DNA of 64,000 nucleotides, taken from contig NZ_AP028679.1 of the NCBI RefSeq assembly GCF_037076455.1, positions 325,501 to 389,500 on the forward strand, in the 5' to 3' direction. The translations under genes and the position numbers were made by a program. Positions 17,427 through 25,894 of this stretch are shown piece by piece (position 1 is the first letter of the stretch; every line of letters begins with the position of its first letter). The notes beneath the pieces are model-generated. The model made no database searches and was not told the origin of the DNA. It saw only the letters and a list, made by a program, of their open reading frames with translations. This DNA is from Desulfoferula mesophila. GTDB lineage: Bacteria > Desulfobacterota > Desulfarculia > Desulfarculales > Desulfarculaceae.

Positions 17427-17577
17427 GGTGTTGCTTTCGTCGCTCCTTGCTACCAACTGGACGGGCGGGACGCCCGATGGTTGAGCAAGCTAGCACAGCT
17501 GATTAGCGCCCGCAAGATTATTTTAGGGGGGTGACGCCCATGGGGGCGCCGGGCTAAGATGAAACCGCCCGGGCCGG

Positions 17578-18294
17578 CTAGCCCCACTCCATGAGCTGCC
17601 AGGCCTCCAGGCCCCGGCGGGCGGCGTCCTGCTCGGCCTCCTTTTTGGAGCGGCCGCTGCCGGTGGCCACCCGGCGGCCGTCGATCACCAGGGCGGCGGT
17701 GAACAACTTGGCGTGGTCCGGCCCCTCGGCGTGGATCAGCTCGTAGACGGGAGTGAAGTGCAGCACCTGTTGCACGTCTTCCTGCAGGCGGGTCTTGTAG
17801 TCCTTTTTGGGAGAGCGCAGCATGGCCTTTTCCGTGGCCTCGGCCAAAAGGCGGCCGAGCACCTCCCGGGCCTGGTCCAGGCCGCCGTCCAGGTACACCG
17901 CCGCGGCTATGGCTTCCACCACGTCGGCCAGGATGGAGGGCTTTTCCCGGCCGCCCTGCATCTCCTCGCCCCGGCCCAGGAGCAGGCAGGGGCCCAGGTC
18001 CAGCGAGCGGGCCACCCCGGCCAGGCGGTTTTCGTTGACCACCCCGGCCCGGGCCTTGCTGAGATGGCCTTCGCTGGCCTCGGGAAAGCGCTGGTACAAC
18101 AGCTCGGTTATCACCAGCTCCAGCACCGCGTCGCCCAGAAACTCCAGGCGCTCATAGCTTTGGTCCATCTCTTCGGGGTGCTCATGGATGTAGGATGAGT
18201 GGCGCACCGCCTGCAGGAGCAGGGCGGGCTCGCTAAAGGAATAACCCAGGCGCTCGCAAAGCTGTGTCAGGCTCGGTGGTAGTTGGCTATTCAA
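17578..18294 (-). CDS. rnc: Ribonuclease III
   Basis: 238 residues from a TTG start at 18294, chosen because GGAGGAG lies just upstream at ideal spacing and residues before it resemble no RNase III. The signature ERLEFLGDAVLELVITELLY holds catalytic acidic residues, a second metal site is in ILADVVEAIAAAVYLDGG, and the C-terminus is a double-stranded RNA-binding domain (DYKTRLQEDVQQ...GSGRSKKEAEQDAARRGLEA). It cleaves double-stranded RNA in rRNA maturation and mRNA decay. Divergent from the envelope operon that starts at 18398. Confidence 0.94.
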   Translation of the reverse strand: MNSQLPPSLTQLCERLGYSFSEPALLLQAVRHSSYIHEHPEEMDQSYERLEFLGDAVLELVITELLYQRFPEASEGHLSKARAGVVNENRLAGVARSLDLGPCLLLGRGEEMQGGREKPSILADVVEAIAAAVYLDGGLDQAREVLGRLLAEATEKAMLRSPKKDYKTRLQEDVQQVLHFTPVYELIHAEGPDHAKLFTAALVIDGRRVATGSGRSKKEAEQDAARRGLEAWQLMEWG

Positions 18295-18397
18295 TATGCT
18301 CCTCCGGGCCAAGTATCGACCCGGCCAAGGTAAAATGTCAATGCGCCGATTCGGGGGAAGCTTGACGCGGACCACCGGCTACCGTAAGAAAGGCCTC

Positions 18398-19504
18398 ATG
18401 GAGTCTCTTAGCATCATACATTCCGAATGGTCCAACGGCTGGGGCGGCCAGGAGATACGCATCCTGAGCGAGTGCCTGGGCATGGCCCGGCGCGGTCACC
18501 GGGTGGCGCTGGTGGGCTGCCCCACCGGCAAGCTGCGCCAGGCCGCCGCCGCCGAGGGGCTCACCTTCCACCCCCTGGAGATGCGTGGCCCCTGGGACCT
18601 GGCGGCCATAGTCAAAATGCGCGCCCTGCTCAAGAGCCAAGGCGTCGACGTATTGCACACCCACTCTTCGGTGGACGGTTGGGTGGGGGGCATGGCCGCG
18701 CGCTGGGCCGGGGTGGCCAACCTGCGTACCCGCCATCTTTCGGCCAAGGTGCCCAACCACCCCTTCAACTTCGTCTACCGCCTCCCCCAGGCGGTGGTGA
18801 CCACCGGCGAGAGTATTAGAAACCATTTGGTAAACGACTACGGCCTGGCCCCGGAGCGGGTGGCCTCCATACCCACGGGCATCGACGTGGAGCGCTACGC
18901 CCCCCGCCGGGCCGATGCCGGCTTGGCCCAGGAGCTGGGCCTCAGGCCCGGCGTGCCGGTGGTGGGTATCGTGGCCATCCTGCGCTCCTGGAAGCGCCAC
19001 GACCTGTTCTTGGCCATGGCCCGGGAGCTCTTGGGCCAGGGGCGCGAGGCGCAGTTTCTCATCGTGGGCGGGGGGCCCAAGGAAGAGGAGGTGCGCGGCC
19101 TGGTGCAAAGCCTGGGCCTGGGCGAGCGGGTGGTGATGACCGGCATGCGACCGGACGTGGAGCGCCTGCTGCCCTTGATCGAAGTGGGGGTGTTGGCCAG
19201 CGACAAGAACGAAGGCGTGCCCCAGGCGGTGTTGCAGCAGATGGCCGTCCGGCGGCCGATGGTGGCCGCCCGGGCCGGGGACGTGGGCCAGGTGGTGATC
19301 AACGAACAGACCGGCCTGTTGGTGGAGCCCGGCAGCGCCTCGGCCTTGGCCGCCGGGGTGGCCCGCGTTTTGGACGATCCCGAGTTGGCGGCCCGGCTGG
19401 GCCGGGGGGGGCGCCGGCTGGTGCTGGAGCACTACTCCATGGAGGCCATGCTGACCGCCACCGAGGAGCTTTACGGCCGGGTGTTGGCCGGGAGGACGCG
19501 GTGA
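18398..19504 (+). CDS. Family 4 glycosyltransferase (GT-B), envelope glycan
   Basis: 368 residues from ATG 18398. HSEWSNGWGGQEIRILSE with its GGxE loop, a DVLHTHSSVDGW segment, VASIPTGIDVERYAP between the two Rossmann domains, and an EGVPQAVLQQMAVRRPMVA donor-sugar site are hallmarks of GT4 enzymes of LPS core or exopolysaccharide synthesis. The first of three tightly linked genes: its TGA overlaps the GTG start of the deacetylase (GTGA). Acceptor and sugar not known. Confidence 0.9.
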   Translation: MESLSIIHSEWSNGWGGQEIRILSECLGMARRGHRVALVGCPTGKLRQAAAAEGLTFHPLEMRGPWDLAAIVKMRALLKSQGVDVLHTHSSVDGWVGGMAARWAGVANLRTRHLSAKVPNHPFNFVYRLPQAVVTTGESIRNHLVNDYGLAPERVASIPTGIDVERYAPRRADAGLAQELGLRPGVPVVGIVAILRSWKRHDLFLAMARELLGQGREAQFLIVGGGPKEEEVRGLVQSLGLGERVVMTGMRPDVERLLPLIEVGVLASDKNEGVPQAVLQQMAVRRPMVAARAGDVGQVVINEQTGLLVEPGSASALAAGVARVLDDPELAARLGRGGRRLVLEHYSMEAMLTATEELYGRVLAGRTR

Positions 19505-20283
19505 GCTGGTGGCCGGCCGCGCTGGCCGGGCTGGGGGCCGCGGCCCTGAGCGCCCGCTTCCATTGGTGGCGGCCCCGTCTGGCCGGAGCGCCGGTGCTCA
19601 TGTACCACCAGATCGTGAAGGAGCTTGACCGCACCCCCTTGCCCAAGCTCAGGGTGCCGCCCCGGGCCCTGGAACGCCAGTTGGCCGCCCTGGAACGCCG
19701 GGGCTACCGGGTGAGCGGCCTGAGCGGGGCCCTGGCGGCCGCGCCGGGAGCCAAGGCGGCGGCGCTCACCTTTGACGACGCCTTTCAGGACTTCGCCGAC
19801 AACGCCTGGCCGCTCATCAAGGCCAGGGGCATGGGGGCCACGGTGTTCGTGGTCACCGGCCAAATCGGGGGCTCCAACGTGTGGGACCAGGGCAAGGGCA
19901 TTCCTTCGGTGCCCCTTCTAAGCGCCGAAGAGATCGCGGAGTTGGCCGCCCAGGGGGTGGAGTTCGGGGGGCACGGCCATGCCCACCGCGACCTGACCTC
20001 TTTGAGCCCCCAGGAGTTGGCCGACGACCTGGGAGCCTGCCAGGAGGTTCTCACCGGCTTGCTGGGCGCCCCCGCCAGGAGCTTCGCCTATCCCTACGGC
20101 CTGTTCAACGACGAGGTGAAGCAGGCGGTGGCCCGGGCTGGCTTTCACGCGGCCTGCGCCACCCGGCCCGGCCTGCTCACCGGCCGGACCGACCCCCTGG
20201 CCATACCGCGCGTCATCGTCAAGCGCTCGGACACGGCCTGGGACTTCGCCCTCAAACTGACCCGCTCCAAGAGCCGCTGGTAG
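19501..20283 (+). CDS. Membrane-anchored polysaccharide deacetylase (NodB/CE4)
   Basis: 260 residues with a hydrophobic N-terminus (about 3-18) that may be an anchor or uncleaved signal. The NodB homology domain shows VLMYHQI, ALTFDDAFQDF (catalytic Asp and metal Asp), the metal His pair in GGHGHAHRDL and AYPYGLFND. Such enzymes remove N-acetyl groups from glycans in the envelope. GTG start overlaps the upstream GT4 stop; the GT2 gene follows after 7 bp, forming an operon. Confidence 0.9.
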   Translation: MSWWPAALAGLGAAALSARFHWWRPRLAGAPVLMYHQIVKELDRTPLPKLRVPPRALERQLAALERRGYRVSGLSGALAAAPGAKAAALTFDDAFQDFADNAWPLIKARGMGATVFVVTGQIGGSNVWDQGKGIPSVPLLSAEEIAELAAQGVEFGGHGHAHRDLTSLSPQELADDLGACQEVLTGLLGAPARSFAYPYGLFNDEVKQAVARAGFHAACATRPGLLTGRTDPLAIPRVIVKRSDTAWDFALKLTRSKSRW

Positions 20284-20290
20284 AAGAGCC

Positions 20291-21061
20291 ATGAAGCTGT
20301 CCATCGCCATAATCGTCCTGAACGAAGAGGCCAACCTGCCCCGCTGGCTGAAGGCGGTGGCCCCGGTGGCCGACGAGATCGTGGCCGTGGATTCGGGTTC
20401 CAGCGACCGCACCGTGGAGATGCTGGAGCGGGCCGGGGCTCGGGTCTACCACCGGGAGTGGACCGGCTATGCCGATCAGCGCAACTTTTTGGCCGAGCGT
20501 TGCGCCGGCGATTGGATTTTGATGCTGGACGCCGACGAGGTGCTCGACGAGGAGTGCCGTCAAACCCTGAGGGCGTTCAAGGTCAACCCCGAACCGGAGG
20601 AAAACGCCTTTCTGATACCATCGCGGGTGTGGTTTTTCGGGAGTTTACTGCGCCACGGCGGTTTTTTCCCGGAGTGGAAAATCCGGCTGTACCGGAAAGG
20701 GTCGGGGGCCTGGGTGCGCGAACAGGTGCACGAGCGCCTGGAGGTGAGGGGCGCGACGGGCCGCCTGAGCTGTTTTTACGACCACCACTCCTATGCCAGC
20801 GTGGAAGAATACCGCCAGCGGGCGCAGCGCTACGCCCAGGCCGGAGCGAAGCACATGTTCGAGGCGGGCAGGCGCTGCGGCCCCCTTACCGCTCCGGCTC
20901 ACGCGGCTTGGAGCTTTGTGCATAGGTATCTGCTGCGACTGGGTATTTTGGACGGCAAGGCCGGGTGGTGGGCCGCCTGGCTGGAGGCGGGATACACCAT
21001 GCATAAGTACCGTGACCTGGCGCGGCTGATCCACGAGGCCAAGGACGGGGACCAGGCCTAG
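20291..21061 (+). CDS. Family 2 glycosyltransferase, LPS core WaaE/KdtX-like
   Basis: 256 residues. LSIAIIVLNEEANLPRWL, VDSGSSDRTVEML, the metal site ILMLDADEVLDEEC and a W-rich segment match the LPS inner-core beta-1,4-glucosyltransferase group (WaaE/KdtX). The C-terminal part DHHSYASVEEYRQRAQRYA is shared by that group. Last gene of the GT4-deacetylase-GT2 operon and likely cytoplasmic-membrane associated. The specific linkage is inferred only from family resemblance. Confidence 0.87.
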   Translation: MKLSIAIIVLNEEANLPRWLKAVAPVADEIVAVDSGSSDRTVEMLERAGARVYHREWTGYADQRNFLAERCAGDWILMLDADEVLDEECRQTLRAFKVNPEPEENAFLIPSRVWFFGSLLRHGGFFPEWKIRLYRKGSGAWVREQVHERLEVRGATGRLSCFYDHHSYASVEEYRQRAQRYAQAGAKHMFEAGRRCGPLTAPAHAAWSFVHRYLLRLGILDGKAGWWAAWLEAGYTMHKYRDLARLIHEAKDGDQA

Positions 21062-21081
21062 GCTGCGGATATACTTTAAGC

Positions 21082-21110
21082 TTGACACCGCCACGGGGTC
21101 TATTTAAGGT
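21082..21110 (+). promoter_or_regulatory. Candidate sigma-70 promoter of sat
   Basis: A perfect -35 TTGACA (21082-21087) is followed 17 bp later by TAAGGT (21105-21110), a weak -10; a TATTTA lies closer (13 bp). Transcription from here would give a 5' leader of about 240 nt before the sat ATG. Confidence 0.5.
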
Positions 21111-21133
21111 AGCCAAGAATCTTGTAATGCGTG

Positions 21134-21312
21134 GACGAGGCAAATCCGGGCCGGCAGGGCCGGTTGGGTTTGCGTGACAAGGGCCTGAGGGCCCCAAGTT
21201 TTTGCCCACCAAAGTGCCAAAAGGCACAAAGTGGTCGCCGTCAGTAAAGCCGGGACGCTTCCGCCCCGGAGACGAAGGAAAAATCAAATCACCCGCCCGC
21301 AAGGCGGGCGCT
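21134..21312 (+). promoter_or_regulatory. Highly structured 5' leader of sat
   Basis: At least five consecutive hairpins: GCAAATCC/GGGTTTGC (21140-21173) enclosing a GGCC-rich inner stem; GGGCC/GGCCC (21181-21194); a two-part stem CCAC...GTGG enclosing GTGCC-AAAA-GGCAC (21206-21234); CCGGG/CCCGG (21250-21269); and a GC-rich stem at about 21292-21310. The density of stems before a highly expressed gene suggests a cis-regulatory RNA or a stability element. The consensus features of SAM, cobalamin, c-di-GMP-I, TPP and fluoride riboswitches were not found by eye. Confidence 0.5.
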
Positions 21313-21354
21313 CCCAACGGGGGGCGCGGGAACTATCGTAAGGAGGCTTAGACA

Positions 21355-22557
21355 ATGGCACTTATCGAACCTCATGGCGGCGGAAACCTCAAGCCGCTAT
21401 TCGTGATGGATGAAGCTCAGCGCGCGGACTTGGCCAAAGAGGCCCTGACTCTGCCCTCGATCGTCATCAGCTCCGCCGCGGCCGGCAACGCGGTGATGCT
21501 GGGTGGCGGCTACTTCACCCCCCTCGAGGGCTTCATGAACAAGGCCGACGCCCTGGGCGTGGCCACCGACCTCAAGACCGCCTCCGGTCTGTTCTGGCCC
21601 ACCCCGGTGCTGAACATGGTCGAGGACGCCGGCGCCATCAAGGCCGGTGACCGCATCGCCCTGCGCGACCCCAACGTGGCCGGCAACCCGGTCCTGGCCA
21701 TCCAGGACGTCAAGGCGGTGGAGACCTTCACCGACGACGAAATGGCTCTGATGACCCAGAAGGTCTACCGCACCGACGACATGGCTCACCCCGGCGTGAA
21801 GGCCTTCAACACCGTGGGCAAGACCTGCATCTCCGGTCCCATCAAGGTCCTGAACTACTCCTACTTCGAGAAGGACTTCCCCGGCACCTTCCGCACCGCC
21901 TACCAGATCCGTGAGGAAATGGAAAAGCTGGGCTGGTCCAAGGTCGTGGCCTTCCAGACCCGCAACCCCATGCACCGGGCCCACGAAGAGTTGTGCCGCA
22001 TGGCCTACAACGACCTGAAGTGCGACGGCATCCTCATCCACATGCTGCTGGGCAAGCTCAAGGCCGGCGACATTCCCGCCGACGTGCGCGACGCCTGCAT
22101 CCGCAAGATGGTGGAGCTGTACTTCGAGCCCAACACCGTGCTGGTCACCGGCTATGGTTTTGACATGCTCTATGCCGGTCCCCGCGAGGCCGTGCTGCAC
22201 GCCGTGTTCCGTCAGAACACCGGCTGCACCCACTTGATCGTGGGCCGCGACCACGCCGGTGTGGGCGACTACTACGGCGGCTTCGACGCCCAGACCATCT
22301 TCGACGAAGAGGTGCCCGCCGGCGCCCTGAAGATCGAGATCTACCGGGCCGACCACACCGCCTACTCCAAGGTGCTCAACAAGGTCATCATGATGAAGGA
22401 CGCTCCCGAGGGTCACACCAAGGAGGACTTCGTGCTTCTGTCTGGCACCAAGGTGCGCGAGATGCTGGGCCAGGGCATTGCCCCGCCGCCCGAGTTCTCC
22501 CGCCCCGAAGTGGCCAAGATCCTCATGGACTACTACCAGATCGTCGACAAAAAGTAG
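21355..22557 (+). CDS. sat: Sulfate adenylyltransferase (ATP sulfurylase)
   Basis: 400 residues. Activates sulfate to adenosine 5'-phosphosulfate, the entry step of dissimilatory sulfate reduction in the cytoplasm. The ATP-binding QTRNPMHRAHE (QxRN plus HxxH), the LIVGRDHAGVGDYYGG loop and the C-terminal VLLSGTKVREML are intact, with the length of the homodimeric prokaryotic type. An ideal AAGGAGG precedes the ATG, codon use is strongly biased, and a strong terminator follows directly, all fitting very high expression as a single-gene unit. Neither aprAB nor pyrophosphatase genes are next to it in this window. Confidence 0.96.
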   Translation: MALIEPHGGGNLKPLFVMDEAQRADLAKEALTLPSIVISSAAAGNAVMLGGGYFTPLEGFMNKADALGVATDLKTASGLFWPTPVLNMVEDAGAIKAGDRIALRDPNVAGNPVLAIQDVKAVETFTDDEMALMTQKVYRTDDMAHPGVKAFNTVGKTCISGPIKVLNYSYFEKDFPGTFRTAYQIREEMEKLGWSKVVAFQTRNPMHRAHEELCRMAYNDLKCDGILIHMLLGKLKAGDIPADVRDACIRKMVELYFEPNTVLVTGYGFDMLYAGPREAVLHAVFRQNTGCTHLIVGRDHAGVGDYYGGFDAQTIFDEEVPAGALKIEIYRADHTAYSKVLNKVIMMKDAPEGHTKEDFVLLSGTKVREMLGQGIAPPPEFSRPEVAKILMDYYQIVDKK

Positions 22558-22600
22558 TTCATAGCCAGCCGGCCCCGGTCGGTTCGGCAGCCTGAGATCA

Positions 22601-22637
22601 AAGCCCGCCTTCCGCTATGCGGAGGGCGGGCTTTTTT
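22601..22637 (+). terminator. Strong terminator of sat
   Basis: GCCCGCC (22603-22609) continues through TTCCGC, loop TAT, then GCGGAG and GGCGGGC, a 13-bp stem with one G-T pair, followed by TTTTTT ending at 22637. Confidence 0.93.
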
Positions 22638-22712
22638 GCGCGGCGGGGCGATTAGGCTTGGCCGGGGGGCCGGCCTGCCGGAAAATGGAGCCTAAGCAAT
22701 CGGGAGGAGCGC

Positions 22713-23888
22713 GTGGACAAGAATTACCGGGAACGCTATCAGTTCTACCGCCGCCTGGGCCGCCGCCTGGCCGCGGTGATGGAGGTGAACCACATCCTGG
22801 AGGCGGTGCGCGCCGAGGCCAAGCAGGTGGTGCCCGCGGCCATGGAGGCCTGCATTCTGCTGTTGGACCCCGAGGCCGCCGCCTACACCCGGCCCCTGCA
22901 ATGCGACCTCTACGACACTCCGCGCAACTGCCTTAGCTGCAAGCGCAACCGCTCGGCGGTGCAGACGGCCCTGGCCCGGCGCAAGGCGGTGGTGCTCAAC
23001 CGCCCCGGCTCGGTTACCCGGCCCGACGGCACGGTGGTGGCCACCGGCCCCGAGGCGGCCATGCCCATCCTGGTCAAGGGCGAGGCCCTGGCCGTGGGCA
23101 CCGTGTTGATCCGGCCCGGAGCCCGCTTCACCCGGCGGGAGTTCTTCCTCATGCGCGACCTGGCCGACATCGCGGGCAACCATCTGATGGGGGCCAAGCT
23201 GCACTGGCAGGTGACCCAGGAGAAGATGAAGATCAGCCAGAGCCTGACCCAGCTCATCCCCTTCGTGCCCCGCACCGTGGCCCGGCTGGCCCACGAGGAA
23301 CCCGAGGGCCTGGCCCAGGGCAAGCAGCGCCGCCAGGTGGCGGTGTTGTTCGTGGACATCGAGGGCTACTCGCGCCTGTTCGCCAGCATGCCCGAGGAAA
23401 AGGTCAACCAGTTGGTGGAGCGCTTCTTCTCCAGCTTCGTGGACCCCATCCACCGTTCCGGGGGCGACATCAACGAGACCGCCGGGGACGGGCTGATGAT
23501 CATCTTCGCCGACCCCGACCCCGCCGCCGGGGCCAAGAAGGCGGTGGAGGCGGCCTTTGACATCCAGGCCAGCGCCTCCATGAACAACCTGTCCCTGGGC
23601 CGCGACGCCGACCCCCTGCGCCTGAAGATGGGCATAAATCTGGGCCAAGCCCTGGTGGGGCCCACCCGCCTGGCCGGCAGCCTGGGCAGCCGCATGACCT
23701 ACACCGCCAGCGGCCCGGTAACCAACCTGGCCGCCCGCCTGGCCGACATGGCCCAGGGCGGGGACATCCTGGTGAGCCAGGCAGTGCAAGAGCACATCCA
23801 GGGCCTGTGGCCCTCCTACTCCAAGGGCGAGGTGTGCTTCAAGGGCATGGACCAGGCGGTGCGGGTCTACTCGCTCATGAGCGGCTGA
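22713..23888 (+). CDS. GAF-domain class III adenylate/guanylate cyclase-like protein
   Basis: 391 residues from a GTG start preceded by GGGAGGAG. Residues about 15-170 resemble a GAF sensor domain with a Cys pair (NCLSC) that could bind metal or sense redox. Residues about 205-385 form a class III cyclase domain: VAVLFVDIEGYSRLFASM (first metal Asp), GGDINETAGDGLMIIF (second metal Asp), LRLKMGINLGQALVG and GPVTNLAARLADMAQGG. Likely makes cAMP in response to a cytoplasmic signal. The substrate-selecting residues were not assigned. Convergent with the following small gene. Confidence 0.85.
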   Translation: MDKNYRERYQFYRRLGRRLAAVMEVNHILEAVRAEAKQVVPAAMEACILLLDPEAAAYTRPLQCDLYDTPRNCLSCKRNRSAVQTALARRKAVVLNRPGSVTRPDGTVVATGPEAAMPILVKGEALAVGTVLIRPGARFTRREFFLMRDLADIAGNHLMGAKLHWQVTQEKMKISQSLTQLIPFVPRTVARLAHEEPEGLAQGKQRRQVAVLFVDIEGYSRLFASMPEEKVNQLVERFFSSFVDPIHRSGGDINETAGDGLMIIFADPDPAAGAKKAVEAAFDIQASASMNNLSLGRDADPLRLKMGINLGQALVGPTRLAGSLGSRMTYTASGPVTNLAARLADMAQGGDILVSQAVQEHIQGLWPSYSKGEVCFKGMDQAVRVYSLMSG

Positions 23889-23903
23889 AAACTCCGGCCG
23901 CGC

Positions 23904-24311
23904 CTATTTGCCCCCCGTGGTGAAGACGATCTGGTAGCCCGCGCAGGAGACGCCCGGCGCGGCCTGGGCCTGGAAGTTGCCGTAGCCTCCGGTGTTGATG
24001 CCCACCGCGTAGGCGGTGCCCGGCTTGAGCTGCACCGGCAGCCGGCAGGTGCGGGCGTCCACGAACTTGGGCTTGCCGGTCACCACCGGGAAGGCCCCCA
24101 GCTTGGGGTCGGTGACCCAGGACCAGCGGTCGGTGAGCATGTCCTGGTCGAAGCGCACCTCGATGTAGGTCAGGCCCGGGTCCACCTGGGCGGCCTGGGG
24201 GGCGGGGACGCTGGCCACCACCCGGCAGGGCCCGGCCAGGGCCGAGGCCGAGGCCAGCAGGACCAGGAGGAGGACCAGGGCCAGGAGCGAGTTCAGGCGT
24301 TTGCCGAGCAT
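23904..24311 (-). CDS. Exported single Ig-like (Big_5) domain protein
   Basis: 135 residues: a signal peptide (MLGKRLNSLLALVLLLVLLA...ALA) followed by one SbsA/Big_5 Ig-like domain (SVPAPQAAQVDPGLTYIEVRFDQDM, then LKPGTAYAVGIN and VFTTGGK). Two Cys (about C29 and C122) could form a disulfide. The gene starts just 13 bp beyond the OYE-like gene's stop, so the two may share a leftward transcript. Function unknown; probably periplasmic. Confidence 0.72.
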   Translation of the reverse strand: MLGKRLNSLLALVLLLVLLASASALAGPCRVVASVPAPQAAQVDPGLTYIEVRFDQDMLTDRWSWVTDPKLGAFPVVTGKPKFVDARTCRLPVQLKPGTAYAVGINTGGYGNFQAQAAPGVSCAGYQIVFTTGGK

Positions 24312-24324
24312 GGGTGTCTCCTTG

Positions 24325-25443
24325 TCAGTCGCGGGTGGCGAAGTGTTCGCGTTTTTGTTTGGGCCACTGGGAGCAGAAGACGGGCTGGCCCTTGGCCACC
24401 CGCTGGAAGCACAGGCCGCAGGTGGGCTCGCAGCCCACGATCTCCGAGGCCCGGCCTTCCTGGGCCTTGCGGACCCACTGGGGATCGGCCAGCAGCACCC
24501 GGGCCAGGCCGATGAGATCGGCCTTGCCCTCGGTGAGCGCCGCCTCGGCCAGGGCCGGGTCCTGCATGCGCCCGGCGGCGATCACCGGCACCTGGACCGC
24601 CTGCTTTACCGCCGCGGCCAGCGATAGCATGTAGCCGGGCTCCTGCTCCTGGGCCTTGCGCTCGGGCAAAAAGAACGACTCGTAGGTGCCGCCCATCACC
24701 GACAGATAGGCCAGACCCGCCTCGGCCAGGCGGGGGGCGGCCAGCAGCGCCTCGCTCAGCTGCAGGCCGTCGGGCAGCCACTCGTCGGCCAGGAAGCGGT
24801 AGCCCACCGGATAGTCCGGGCCCACCTCTCGGCGCACCGCCGCGATCACCTCCAGGGGAAAGCGCAGCCGGTTATTGAGCGAGCCGCCATAGGCGTCGTC
24901 GCGGCGGTTGGTGCGCGGCGAAAGGAACTGGGCCAGAAGGTAGCCGGTGCCGCCGTGCAACTCCACCAGGTCGAAGCCCGCCTGGCGCACCCGGCGGGCC
25001 GCCCGGGCGAAGGCCTGGGTGATCCCGGCGATCTGCTCGGCGCTCAGGGCCTCGGGCACCATCTCCCCCAGGGGCACCGCCGAGGGGGCCAGGGGATGGC
25101 CGGTGCCGTGGGCGAAACGCCCGGCGTGGTTTATCTGCAACCCCGCCTTGGCCCCGCCCGCCTGGATGGCGGCCGCCAAGCCGGCCAGGCCCTGGGTGAA
25201 GCGGTCCTCGTCGATGCGCATGGTAAAGGGGCTGCCCTGGCCCCGGGGATCGATGGAGGCGTTTTCCACCATGACCATGGCCGCGCCCGAGGCGCCCATC
25301 TCCTGGTAGTGCTCCAGCAGGCGTTTATTCACCAGGCCGTCCATATTGGCGTAGCCCAGGTACAGGGGGGCCATGGTGACGCGGTTGGCCAGGGTCAGGC
25401 CGCCCAGCTCCAGGGGGGAAAACAGGGTGGGATAAGGCTGCAT
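24325..25443 (-). CDS. Old Yellow Enzyme-type NADH:flavin oxidoreductase, single TIM-barrel form
   Basis: 372 residues from ATG 25443, chosen because AGGAG lies 7 nt upstream (the TTG at 25458 is the alternative). The FMN barrel shows LFSPLELGGLTLANRVTMAP, AGLQINHAGRF, DLVELHGGTGYLLAQFLSP with RTNRRDDAYGGSLNNR, and PVIAAGRMQDP. A Cys cluster GCEPTCGLCF near the C-terminus matches the 4Fe-4S ligands of the 2,4-dienoyl-CoA reductase/TMADH branch, but the following FAD/NAD domain of those enzymes is missing. Likely reduces an activated alkene using a partner electron donor. Substrate unknown. Confidence 0.87.
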   Translation of the reverse strand: MQPYPTLFSPLELGGLTLANRVTMAPLYLGYANMDGLVNKRLLEHYQEMGASGAAMVMVENASIDPRGQGSPFTMRIDEDRFTQGLAGLAAAIQAGGAKAGLQINHAGRFAHGTGHPLAPSAVPLGEMVPEALSAEQIAGITQAFARAARRVRQAGFDLVELHGGTGYLLAQFLSPRTNRRDDAYGGSLNNRLRFPLEVIAAVRREVGPDYPVGYRFLADEWLPDGLQLSEALLAAPRLAEAGLAYLSVMGGTYESFFLPERKAQEQEPGYMLSLAAAVKQAVQVPVIAAGRMQDPALAEAALTEGKADLIGLARVLLADPQWVRKAQEGRASEIVGCEPTCGLCFQRVAKGQPVFCSQWPKQKREHFATRD

Positions 25444-25499
25444 GGCGTTCTCCTGCAAGGTGTCCTTGTTGCTTGGGCCGGTTCGCGGCGGAAGGCCGC

Positions 25500-25754
25500 T
25501 CAGTCGATCTTGTATACCTCGTCGCCGGGGCGGCAGCGCTCCGGCACCTGGATGCCCACCAGCTGGCCCCGCCCGGCGCTCTCGATCACCGCGTGCTCCT
25601 CTTGCATGGACTCCACCACGGTCTGGAAATCGGTGGTAAAGCCCACCAAGTGCAGCCGGTCGCCCTTGGCCAGGGTTCCGGCGGTGAGGCGGATGGCCGC
25701 CACCATGGGCTTAGCGAAAAACTTGAAGACCTCGCCTATTTTCATCTCGGGCAT
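25500..25754 (-). CDS. Translation elongation factor-like protein (EF-Tu domain 2-like)
   Basis: 84 residues from ATG 25754, supported by GGAGGG just upstream. GEVFKFFAKPMVAAIRLTAG, LAKGDRLHLVG, VESMQEEHAVIESAGRGQLVGIQV and the final PGDEVYKI form a single beta-barrel like domain 2 of EF-Tu/IF2. Free-standing copies occur in archaea and some anaerobic bacteria, often near peptidase U32 genes. Its role is not known. It lies 56 bp before the OYE-like gene in the same direction. Confidence 0.8.
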   Translation of the reverse strand: MPEMKIGEVFKFFAKPMVAAIRLTAGTLAKGDRLHLVGFTTDFQTVVESMQEEHAVIESAGRGQLVGIQVPERCRPGDEVYKID

Positions 25755-25894
25755 GGCGCCCTCCGATTGGGGGTATGTATCTACCATAGCCGCGAGGCCG
25801 GGTGTCTTGTCAACAAGGGCGGCACGCTCCGGCTTTGGGGCGGCCCGCGTCCCTAAGGGCTTGGCCCGTGAACAGGGGGGGATTATACTCAGCC

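Noticed and set aside
21120-21350. Known riboswitch class in the sat leader
   Set aside because: Looked for SAM, SAH, cobalamin, c-di-GMP-I, TPP, fluoride, ZTP and guanidine consensus elements by eye; none fits.
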